5,808 nt of DNA from a bacterium (GTDB lineage Bacteria > Hydrogenedentota > Hydrogenedentia > Hydrogenedentiales > SLHB01), in assembly GCA_024231375.1 (NCBI GenBank), contig JAAEQP010001152.1, positions 1 through 5,808 on the forward strand, in the 5' to 3' direction. Shown one piece after another: positions 1 through 5,808 of this stretch. The notes beneath the pieces are model-generated. The model worked only from the letters and a program-made list of their open reading frames with translations, searched no databases and was not told the origin of the DNA. A program made the position numbers and the translations under genes. Position 1 is the first letter of the stretch; each line of letters begins with the position of its first letter.

Positions 1-1530
1 ATCGTCTTCGGAAACGTGGCTGGCGCTCAAGACGCCTATGAGCAGGCTTCGGAGTCGGCGGCCATCGCGGGACATGCCCTCAGCAAGGTACACCGGTGGT
101 TGCACGAAGTCGCCGTTCCCACGATTGACCCGGAAACCGGGCTCTACAAGCCCCGTGGCAAGTGGGACTACCGCGACACGGCGGCCGATTGCTACCCCTT
201 CTTCATCTGGGCGGCGCATGTGGTGGACCGGGATGTGCTGAACGGTCCCGCACGGGACGTGCTGCATCGCGAAATGGCGTTGTGCAACACGTATGGCGCC
301 ATTCCAGTGCCTTGGGATTTCAAGAAAGGCGCGCCCGCGAAAGGCGTCGAATGGGATGACGTCGTGTTCCAGGCTTCGGAGTATGTGAAAGACGGCCTGA
401 TCGCGATTGTGGAAGTGACGGGACATGACGAATGGTTCGACCGCATGCGGGCCATCGAAGACGAGATCTGGATGACGGCGAAGGTAGACACGCCGTTCGG
501 GAAGATCCCTTCGACCAACATCGAGGTGAACGGCGAACAGTTGCAGGCGCTGGCGCGGCTGTACACGATGACGGGCGAGCCGAAGTATCTGGACTGGGCA
601 GACCGCCTGGCGGACTACTACCTGGCAAATGACGACTTTGTGGTGACGCGTCTGCGCGACCATGGGTGCGAGATTATTGGTGGTCTGGGCCTGTTGCACG
701 CCGTCGAAACGACGCACCGGCCGGAACGCGTCGAGTTGTACGAGACGAAGCTCAAAGGGGCCTACGACAGGATTCTGGCGCAGGGCTGTAACGAAGACGG
801 CATGATGTACGACACGTTGGGCAAGAAGGATAGCCGCCTCAGCGACGGCTGGGGGTACAACTACGTGGGCTATCTTTGCTACGACATGGCCACCGGCGCG
901 GATACGTATCGTCCGCAGGTGGCGTCTACGCTGAAGAACACGATGAAGCCCGCGTATGAGAATCGGCCGTGGGAAGGCGAGTCGATTGACGGGTACGCGG
1001 ATTCGATTGAGGGGGCGATCTATCTGCTCAACCGGGTGCCCGTGGCGGAGGGCCTGACGTGGGTCAACCGCGAGACCAAGAACAACCTGGTTGACCATCC
1101 TTCGCGATTGGAGAACGGCGAACTCTGGGGCACTATGAAGCTGCAAGCCAACGGCGTGCGCACGGTGCTCATGCATTCGCTGATGCATACGCAGGGGGTG
1201 ATTGCGCGTCCTTGGCAGCAGGGCCTGGAACTCGGCGCCGCACCCAAAGGCGACGGGATTGTCATCGTGCTTCGTTCCAAGGAGGACTATCGCGGCGCTC
1301 TGGAATTCGATCTGCCGCGGCACCGGGTCTATATGGGATTCGCCAAGGACTGGCCGCGTATGAACACGTTGCCCGAATGGTACACGGTGGAGCCAGAGGG
1401 CGCCTATGCCGTGCAGCGTGGTGACGAACCGGTGCGCACGTACACGGGACGGCAGTTGCACGCGGGGCTTGAGGTCGCGCTGAAGGCGGGGCAAGCGCTT
1501 CGAATCGCAGTGAACCCTGTGGAGCGTTGA
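1..1530 (+). CDS. Probable exported six-hairpin (alpha/alpha toroid) glycosidase-like protein, 5' end outside the window
   Basis: Exact reaction unknown; the fold suggests a glycoside hydrolase, polysaccharide lyase or related sugar-binding protein. The frame is open from base 1 (codons I-V-F-G-N) into a GTG at 16. That GTG has no properly spaced ribosome binding site, and residues around V-A-G-A-Q look like the end of a signal peptide, so the true start is probably upstream. Numbering from the GTG (504 residues), residues 1-400 are helical with recurring hairpins, for example GEQLQALARLYTMTGEPKY at 173-191. Aromatic and acidic loop motifs of the kind that line such barrels follow: DTAADCYPF (54-62), DHGCEI (215-220), SDGWGYNYVGY (276-286) and ESIDGYADSIEGAIYLLNR (322-340). 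Residues about 405-500 look like a small beta-sandwich, common at the C-terminus of six-hairpin enzymes. It ends in TGA, 16 bases from the stop of the convergent neighbour. D58, D215, E219, D325 and D329 are only candidate active-site residues. The coding call is firm; the family call is moderate. Confidence 0.8.
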   Translation: MVFGNVAGAQDAYEQASESAAIAGHALSKVHRWLHEVAVPTIDPETGLYKPRGKWDYRDTAADCYPFFIWAAHVVDRDVLNGPARDVLHREMALCNTYGAIPVPWDFKKGAPAKGVEWDDVVFQASEYVKDGLIAIVEVTGHDEWFDRMRAIEDEIWMTAKVDTPFGKIPSTNIEVNGEQLQALARLYTMTGEPKYLDWADRLADYYLANDDFVVTRLRDHGCEIIGGLGLLHAVETTHRPERVELYETKLKGAYDRILAQGCNEDGMMYDTLGKKDSRLSDGWGYNYVGYLCYDMATGADTYRPQVASTLKNTMKPAYENRPWEGESIDGYADSIEGAIYLLNRVPVAEGLTWVNRETKNNLVDHPSRLENGELWGTMKLQANGVRTVLMHSLMHTQGVIARPWQQGLELGAAPKGDGIVIVLRSKEDYRGALEFDLPRHRVYMGFAKDWPRMNTLPEWYTVEPEGAYAVQRGDEPVRTYTGRQLHAGLEVALKAGQALRIAVNPVER

Positions 1531-1533
1531 GGA

Positions 1534-1562
1534 CGAGGCCGCGAGACTACGGTCCTTCCTCG
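1534..1562. terminator. Possible shared weak terminator hairpin between convergent genes
   Basis: CGAGG (1534-1538) pairs with CCTCG (1558-1562), and inside it CCG (1539-1541) pairs with CGG (1550-1552), leaving a 5-base bulge. It spans both gene ends. No T-run follows on either strand, so it is a weak candidate. It is listed because the 16-base gap holds no better one. Confidence 0.2.
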
Positions 1563-4500
1563 AACAACTCCCCCACTCGCTCGGCGGTGATGGCTTCGCC
1601 GTAGATGCGGAAGTCGCCGATGGACCCTCGGAACGGCATGTGTGCCGAGGGGATGGCGATATCGCGTCCGTCGGCATTCAAGCCTTGCTTCATGGTTTCG
1701 GGGATGGCTTCGCGGGAGTCCAATGCGCCGTTGAGATACCAGCGCACTTCGCGCGCCTGGCGGTCGACCACGGCGGCCAGATGATTCCAGACACCGGCAG
1801 GGACGGGCGAGGCGGTCTCAGCGCGCACGCTCTGCCGAGGGCCCCGGCCCTCGCCAAGGACGAGTTCCGCGTGTCCACTGTCGAGCAGATTGACGACCCA
1901 CCAATCTTCGGGGAAAGCCTCTTTTCCCAGAAGCCGCGCGCCGTGGTCGGCGACCTTGACCCAGAGAGCCAGTGTGAAATCGTCGTTGCCGAACTGCAGA
2001 TGTGGGGCGTCGGGAATGAGGGCGGCGTTGGGAGCACCGTTGGAAGCAAGGCACACGCCCCGGTCGTCGGTGCGCCATTGGCCCGAGACTTCGGCATCGT
2101 GGCCACGGCCGGAGCAATCTCGTGCGAGCATGCCAACGCCTTCATCGAACCGCCAATGCCCGAGCAGTCCTGGTTCTTCCTCAATCGTGAGCGCCGGGAG
2201 TTGCGCACGCCATGCCGCGGGTGACAACGGCGTACCGGGACGGCCCGAAGCGGCGGACCACAGGCACACGACTTGCCCGTTCTTGAGGGTGAGATACAGG
2301 TTGCCTGAGGCAGCCGCCATACCGTCCCAGGCAGGCGGGGCGGGCAGTGTCATTTCAGCGAGTACGCGGCCATCGTCAGGGGACACTGCGACCAGCATGC
2401 CCGGGGCGTTCCCGTCGAGCGCGGCTTGCGATGTCACATCAGTACCGACGGGTCCGGCAACGAACAGAAGGTCCTCGGTCTTCACCATCGCCCATGCCTG
2501 AATGCGTAGCTTCTTCCACCACTCGAAGTCGATAGACAGCTCGCCGTTTCGCGCCCGTTTTAGGTATTCGGTTGCCGATAGGTCCAGCGGGACATCGCTC
2601 TTCTTGGGCGCGGCGAACAATGCCCATGTTCCCCCGGAATCGGGACGCGGCTTGTCGTAGTGATTCCGACCGAATCCGTAGATGACATCATCGTCCTCGA
2701 CGAGAATACGGCCCGACGGGAAGAGCGTGCGGCTGAGGCGCCTGTCGTAGAACGCGCCTTGGTGGGGCGAGGTGTACATGGGCGCGTAGGTCCACAGAAG
2801 CCGGGTGGTGGTGTCCGCGCTGAGGAAGCCGTCAGGACCGTGCAAATGAGGGACGGTGTCGGGTTGAAGGTTGCCTGAACGGTCGAGCACGTTGTGCCGC
2901 AGGAAGATTCTCTCTCCATCGCTGGAGAGAATGCCGCCCATGAAGCCATCGACCCCCTGGTCGTCGAGGAGTTCGGAACCGTCCTGCCGAAGCGTATTCA
3001 GGACGGTATCGACGACGGCACGACCTGTTGATGCATCAAGGCCATAAAAGCGGATACCTCCGTCCAGGTAGGACGACCTTCCAGCGGTGAAGTATGCGGT
3101 GTTGTCGAGAACAAGGACGCTCCCGTTCACCGGCCAAACGGATTCTACCTGACCGCGCGAGACGATGAGGCGTTCTTCAGGGCAGGCAAGGAAACGCCAC
3201 ACGAGCGCTCCATCCGAGGCGCGCAGGGCGTGAACCGAACCGTCACGGCATCCGCACAGGACCAGTCCCTCGTGAAGGGTGGGCGGAGAATCGACGCGGG
3301 CGTCGAAGGAGTACTGCCACAGAATGTCTCCCGAGGTGGCGTCCAGGGCATGGAGCCTGTGGGCATCCACGGAGGCCACGTAGAGGCGGTTGTTGGCGAC
3401 TACGGGGCTGGTGAGCGGTCCGGTCAGTTGCGTGGACCAACCGAGGAGCAGTTCGGGATCGATCTTGAGTGCGGAGCGGCCCGAACGGGCCCTGTCGTGG
3501 CGGTACGTCGGCCAATCGCCGCTTGCATCCCCCTTGGGATCCGCCGGAGCTTTCCCGTAGGCAGGACCACGAACAAGTGTGCGGTCCTTCGGATTCGGTG
3601 ACGGGCGCGAACCGGGCGCAGCGTTGAGCGCCATCAACCCGGAGAGCTTGGCGCGAATGTAGCACGCACAATCGTGTGGGGGCGCGTAGAGCAGACCATT
3701 GGCAGGCATGATGCCGTAGAAGCAGCTTCCGCGCACCCAATGGTGAGCGGCCACGGCGCCCGTGTCCGTGTCGAGGAACTCGATACCGGCCCTAGCGGCG
3801 AGCACCGAGTTCCCGACCACCTTCATCTGATGGCAGCGGTGATGCTGGAATCTGAACCCGTACTTTCCCGTCAGCCGCTTGTTGACCACTCCGGTGAGGG
3901 GGTCGTAGGCGTTGAAGTCGATATTGTCGTCGAGAGGACGCCAAAGGTTCATCTCCGGGTCGGGTCCCCATAGGTGCCCATTGAACCCGAAGAGATCGAC
4001 CGGGACGGAGTAGTTGGACGGCGCGTAGTCGGCACGCCACAGTTCACGACCGTCCTGGGCCGAAAGCACGTTGATCTGCCGGCCTCCCGCGAATGCGACG
4101 ACGTCCTCGTACACGATGAGCGTCGGGGCGAATTGGGGTGCCAGGAGGATGGTCGATTTCTCCGCCCCCGGGCTGTCCGGGTTGGCTTTGTCTCGATATC
4201 CGATCTTCTGGCCGGTGGGCGGCGAGGTCCAGCGAGGCATGCCGCTCTTGAGGTCAAAGCTCTTGATGACCTTGCCGTCATGGTAGACGACTTGTTGCGC
4301 ATCGGCCGCCAGAGTCAGGGGAAGGACCATTTCCGCGGGGTGCTTCCAGAGAAGCAGCCCGGTTTCGGGGTTCACGGCGACAACGTGCATGCTCTCGTGT
4401 TGCCCGCGCCGTATCCCGGCAGGTGTGTTGGGATTCAGGAGCACCACGAGGACGCCATTCGAAACGATGAACTCCTCGGCCTGTGCCGTGTCACTCAAGA

Positions 4501-5407
4501 GACGAATCGACTCTCCTGTAGCCGCATTGAGGACGCTGACCGGGGCAAACTCTCCCAATGTGGCGTAGACCTTGTCGCCGACGGCCACCAATCGGCGACC
4601 GACTTGGGCGGGGCCGACCTTCTTGCCGCCACGCGCGCCCCCCCAGCTTGGCAGTACGCGCCGCCAGAGTTGGATACCGTTGTACGCGTCGCGCGCGATG
4701 AGCGACCAGGTGCGTTCTGAGGAAGCGAAGTGCGAGTCGTCGAGAATAAAGAAGATGCGCCCTTGTGCCGAGACCAGGCTGCTGGTCTTCACACCCCGGT
4801 TCCATCGCGGGGTCGCTTCCCACTGAAGGTGTCGCGGAGGCCCAACGCGCTGGTCTTTGCTGGCGGCGTTGCCGGTGCTGTCGTACCGGGTATGGGACCA
4901 TTCGTCGATGTCTGCGGGTCGGGGTTTGCGGTACATCTCCAAGGCCCCGTCGCGCCGAACCCAAGCCACGCCGTGGGGAGCCAGGACGCGGTCGACCTCG
5001 GTTTGGTCGACAAGGGCGCCTTCGTTCAGAACGAGGAGCAAATTCACCATTGCGTCGGCGTAAGGGAGGTACGGAGACTGCCACAAGGTTGCGGACACGC
5101 GACCGTAGGCGTCTGCATCGCGGATTTGTGTGCGCACGGTGTCGAGTGTCTCATGGTCCCGGACGAGGCCATGCACCAGGACATTGGGCGACTTGGACAG
5201 AGACAGGGGCAGGGACGCGTTCTCAAGTCCTGCATGGACAATCAACCCACCGTGAAATCCGCTGTCGGCGATGATGCGCTGGGCGTCAAGGGGAGGCGGC
5301 TGTTGGGCTGTGCTGGGATTTGTCAGGGCGAGCCCAAAGATGAGTGGACCTACGATGGCCGCAAGAACGATGGACCGGCCGTGGCCGAAGCTGCGCCGCT
5401 GCTGCAT
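1547..5407 (-). CDS. Giant exported PQQ-like beta-propeller protein with methyltransferase-like N-terminus and LamG C-terminus
   Basis: 1286 residues. Residues 1-35 form a signal peptide: basic RR and R start, hydrophobic core IVLAAIVGPLIFGLAL, likely cut after S-T-A. Residues 45-160 resemble a class I methyltransferase domain (LIVHAG, then NVLVHGLVRD, LPYADAMVNLLLV, VLAPHGVAWV), but the glycine-rich cofactor loop is lost. Residues 185-600 form a first PQQ-like propeller with blade motifs such as NGIQLW, TGLLLW, SGMPRW and DGRELW; it ends in a Cys/His cluster (H522, H523, C525, H526, C562, H578, C580, C582). A Pro/Gly-rich linker (600-630) leads to DWPTYRHDRARSG and a second propeller (630-1060; SGDILW, DGALVW, TGRAV, DGRVL). 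Residues 1078-1275 are a LamG jellyroll (LLGHWRFDEG, FTLALWVKV, WNHLAAVVDR, WYLNG, IGDFRIYGEAI). There is no adjacent Cys-Cys pair and no CXXCH haem motif, so a quinoprotein dehydrogenase is unlikely. A structural, scaffold or glycan-binding surface role is inferred. The ATG at 5405-5407 is supported by a ribosome binding site and the signal peptide. Confidence 0.93.
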   Translation of the reverse strand: MQQRRSFGHGRSIVLAAIVGPLIFGLALTNPSTAQQPPPLDAQRIIADSGFHGGLIVHAGLENASLPLSLSKSPNVLVHGLVRDHETLDTVRTQIRDADAYGRVSATLWQSPYLPYADAMVNLLLVLNEGALVDQTEVDRVLAPHGVAWVRRDGALEMYRKPRPADIDEWSHTRYDSTGNAASKDQRVGPPRHLQWEATPRWNRGVKTSSLVSAQGRIFFILDDSHFASSERTWSLIARDAYNGIQLWRRVLPSWGGARGGKKVGPAQVGRRLVAVGDKVYATLGEFAPVSVLNAATGESIRLLSDTAQAEEFIVSNGVLVVLLNPNTPAGIRRGQHESMHVVAVNPETGLLLWKHPAEMVLPLTLAADAQQVVYHDGKVIKSFDLKSGMPRWTSPPTGQKIGYRDKANPDSPGAEKSTILLAPQFAPTLIVYEDVVAFAGGRQINVLSAQDGRELWRADYAPSNYSVPVDLFGFNGHLWGPDPEMNLWRPLDDNIDFNAYDPLTGVVNKRLTGKYGFRFQHHRCHQMKVVGNSVLAARAGIEFLDTDTGAVAAHHWVRGSCFYGIMPANGLLYAPPHDCACYIRAKLSGLMALNAAPGSRPSPNPKDRTLVRGPAYGKAPADPKGDASGDWPTYRHDRARSGRSALKIDPELLLGWSTQLTGPLTSPVVANNRLYVASVDAHRLHALDATSGDILWQYSFDARVDSPPTLHEGLVLCGCRDGSVHALRASDGALVWRFLACPEERLIVSRGQVESVWPVNGSVLVLDNTAYFTAGRSSYLDGGIRFYGLDASTGRAVVDTVLNTLRQDGSELLDDQGVDGFMGGILSSDGERIFLRHNVLDRSGNLQPDTVPHLHGPDGFLSADTTTRLLWTYAPMYTSPHQGAFYDRRLSRTLFPSGRILVEDDDVIYGFGRNHYDKPRPDSGGTWALFAAPKKSDVPLDLSATEYLKRARNGELSIDFEWWKKLRIQAWAMVKTEDLLFVAGPVGTDVTSQAALDGNAPGMLVAVSPDDGRVLAEMTLPAPPAWDGMAAASGNLYLTLKNGQVVCLWSAASGRPGTPLSPAAWRAQLPALTIEEEPGLLGHWRFDEGVGMLARDCSGRGHDAEVSGQWRTDDRGVCLASNGAPNAALIPDAPHLQFGNDDFTLALWVKVADHGARLLGKEAFPEDWWVVNLLDSGHAELVLGEGRGPRQSVRAETASPVPAGVWNHLAAVVDRQAREVRWYLNGALDSREAIPETMKQGLNADGRDIAIPSAHMPFRGSIGDFRIYGEAITAERVGELFEEGP

Positions 5408-5416
5408 AGAAGACTC

Positions 5417-5421
5417 TCTCC
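5417..5421 (-). promoter_or_regulatory. Ribosome binding site of the propeller gene
   Basis: On the minus strand GGAGA (inside CGGAGAGAGTCTTCT) lies 9 bases before the ATG at 5405-5407. This is a good Shine-Dalgarno match at normal spacing. Together with the signal peptide that follows immediately, it fixes the start of the 1286-residue protein. Confidence 0.75.
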
Positions 5422-5501
5422 GTGTTGCATGTGTGTAGCGTCAGGTCTCGGGAATAGGATACCTGCGCCAGGGGGCGGGATTCGAGGGGAAGAAATTGTG
5501 C

Positions 5502-5523
5502 AGATTGATGGAGATTGGGAGAT
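5502..5523 (+). repeat. Left arm of a 22-base imperfect inverted repeat
   Basis: The reverse complement of this stretch matches 5697-5718 at 20 of 22 positions. One of the two differences would still pair as G-U in RNA. The core is GGAGATTGGGAGAT (5510-5523). The arms enclose 173 bases. No flanking target-site duplication is visible, so a miniature transposon is possible but unproven. Confidence 0.7.
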
Positions 5524-5601
5524 ACGAGAAGACGTATGCGGTGTGGCGCGCCGGGTTCTATCGGCTGTGTAGTGGCGGTGAGGTGACGGCTGCATGATTC
5601 A

Positions 5602-5639
5602 ACGCAGAGGCGCAAAGGACGCAGAGGTTCGCAGAGAGG
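5602..5639 (+). repeat. Imperfect tandem repeat, unit (A)CGCARAGG
   Basis: Four units follow one another: ACGCAGAGG (5602-5610), CGCAAAGG (5611-5618), ACGCAGAGG (5619-5627) and TTCGCAGAGAGG (5628-5639). From memory, not searched, this strongly resembles a dispersed intergenic repeat of the type CTTTGCGCCTCTGCGT seen in many unrelated bacterial genomes and metagenome contigs. It is non-coding and of unknown function. Confidence 0.7.
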
Positions 5640-5695
5640 GACCGAGTCTGAGCGATGCGGGGAACGGATACACAGATTTCTTATCTTGACCCTCC

Positions 5696-5728
5696 AATCT
5701 CCTAATCTCCAGCAATCTCCACATCTCC
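5696..5728 (+). repeat. Cluster of AATCTCC heptads
   Basis: Perfect AATCTCC units start at 5696, 5704 and 5714, and a degenerate CATCTCC follows at 5722-5728. The starts are 8 to 10 bases apart. Two units in the opposite orientation (GGAGATT at 5510-5516 and GGAGAT at 5518-5523) lie on the other side of the CGCARAGG repeat. Confidence 0.65.
5697..5718 (-). repeat. Right arm of the 22-base imperfect inverted repeat
   Basis: Pairs with 5502-5523 at 20 of 22 positions, plus one G-U. It lies inside a cluster of AATCTCC heptads, so part of the match comes from the short repeat motif present on both sides in opposite orientation. Confidence 0.7.
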
Positions 5729-5755
5729 TTCTCTGGCCAAGCTATGCCCATCTGG

Positions 5756-5780
5756 CAGGGGAACGGACTTCGTTCCCTTG
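5756..5780. other. Hairpin with 10-pair stem and 5-base loop
   Basis: Bases 5756-5765 pair with 5771-5780 around the loop GACTT. The core GGGAACG/CGTTCCC is perfect and the outer part contains one G-U pair. No T-run follows on either strand, so it is not a typical intrinsic terminator. It may be a palindromic intergenic repeat. Confidence 0.55.
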
Positions 5781-5788
5781 TGCAGAGT

Positions 5789-5808
5789 GCCCATCGGAAG
5801 CGGTGGGC
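5789..5808. other. Short hairpin at the window edge
   Basis: GCCCATC (5789-5795) pairs with GGTGGGC (5802-5808) around a 6-base loop, with one G-U. It comes 8 bases after the previous hairpin and is cut by the window edge, so its full extent is unknown. TGCCCATC also occurs as a direct repeat at 5745-5752 and 5788-5795. Confidence 0.4.

Larger units (their letters stand above)
5408..5808. other. Repeat-rich intergenic region upstream of the propeller gene
   Basis: About 400 bases without a supportable gene. The left part, next to the minus-strand ATG, must hold the leader and probably the promoter of the propeller gene, but no convincing -35/-10 pair could be placed. The rest holds a 22-base imperfect inverted repeat, a CGCARAGG-type tandem repeat, a stretch reading GGATACACAGATTTC (5666-5680), AATCTCC heptads and two hairpins at the right edge. 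Reading frames crossing it are short or are shadows running out of the propeller gene. The next gene to the right lies outside the window. Confidence 0.7.

Noticed and set aside
1547..5407. Reading the propeller protein as a PQQ-dependent alcohol dehydrogenase
   Set aside because: The blade motifs are the generic PQQ-like repeat. There is no vicinal Cys-Cys pair, no haem c motif and no dehydrogenase-like layout, and the methyltransferase-like and LamG parts do not fit that enzyme class.
5450..5465. Possible -10 box TATCCT (minus strand) for the propeller gene
   Set aside because: It matches TATAAT at 4 of 6 positions and no acceptable -35 box lies 16-18 bases upstream, so it is not called as a promoter.
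5545..5552. Perfect palindrome GGCGCGCC
   Set aside because: An 8-base palindrome is unremarkable in G+C-rich DNA and nothing else marks it as a regulatory site.
4730..5572. 280-residue plus-strand reading frame opposite the start of the propeller gene
   Set aside because: It lies antisense to a frame with a clear signal peptide and domain motifs, shows no recognisable domain, and is expected by chance in high-G+C DNA. The same applies to the plus-strand frames at 1640-2224, 1890-2501 and 3974-4720.
5286..5615. Minus-strand frame covering the intergenic region and the start of the propeller gene
   Set aside because: It overlaps the signal-peptide coding region in another frame, is rich in Arg, Ser and Pro as shadow frames are, and has no supporting domain.
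5502..5808. CRISPR array
   Set aside because: The repeated units are 7-9 bases with almost no spacers, unlike 23-40-base repeats with unique spacers, and no cas gene is present.

Overview
The window holds two long, intact-looking reading frames that face each other, followed by about 400 bases of repeat-rich intergenic DNA at the right edge. G+C looks high (roughly 60%, judged by eye). The protein types are a large exported protein with PQQ-like beta-propellers, a methyltransferase-like N-terminus and a LamG C-terminus, beside an exported alpha/alpha-barrel protein. This recalls Planctomycetes, Lentisphaerae or Hydrogenedentota: free-living, often uncultured bacteria rich in secreted carbohydrate-active proteins. 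The assignment is an inference from protein style; there is no rRNA or other marker here.

Layout. (1) Bases 1-1530, + strand: the 3' part of a gene for a probable exported six-hairpin (alpha/alpha toroid) glycosidase-like or lyase-like protein. The frame is still open at base 1, so the true start probably lies outside the window. (2) Bases 1531-1546: a 16-base gap between the two converging stop codons. (3) Bases 1547-5407, - strand: one 1286-residue exported protein. Its order is signal peptide, degenerate SAM-methyltransferase-like domain, first PQQ-like propeller with a conserved Cys/His cluster, linker, second PQQ-like propeller, and C-terminal LamG/concanavalin-type jellyroll. It has a good ribosome binding site. 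(4) Bases 5408-5808: no supportable gene. This stretch contains the 5' region of the big gene, a 22-base imperfect inverted repeat (5502-5523 / 5697-5718), a CGCARAGG-type tandem repeat between its arms, a cluster of AATCTCC heptads, and two hairpins at the right edge.

How they may work together. Both proteins look exported, and both have folds typical of binding or processing polysaccharides or glycoconjugates at the cell surface. They are convergent, so they are not one operon, and a shared pathway is only suggested. No mobile-element gene, tRNA, rRNA or CRISPR array is visible. The most interesting points are the methyltransferase-like domain with an eroded cofactor motif on an exported propeller protein, the Cys/His cluster in its first propeller, and the inverted-repeat arrangement in the intergenic DNA.
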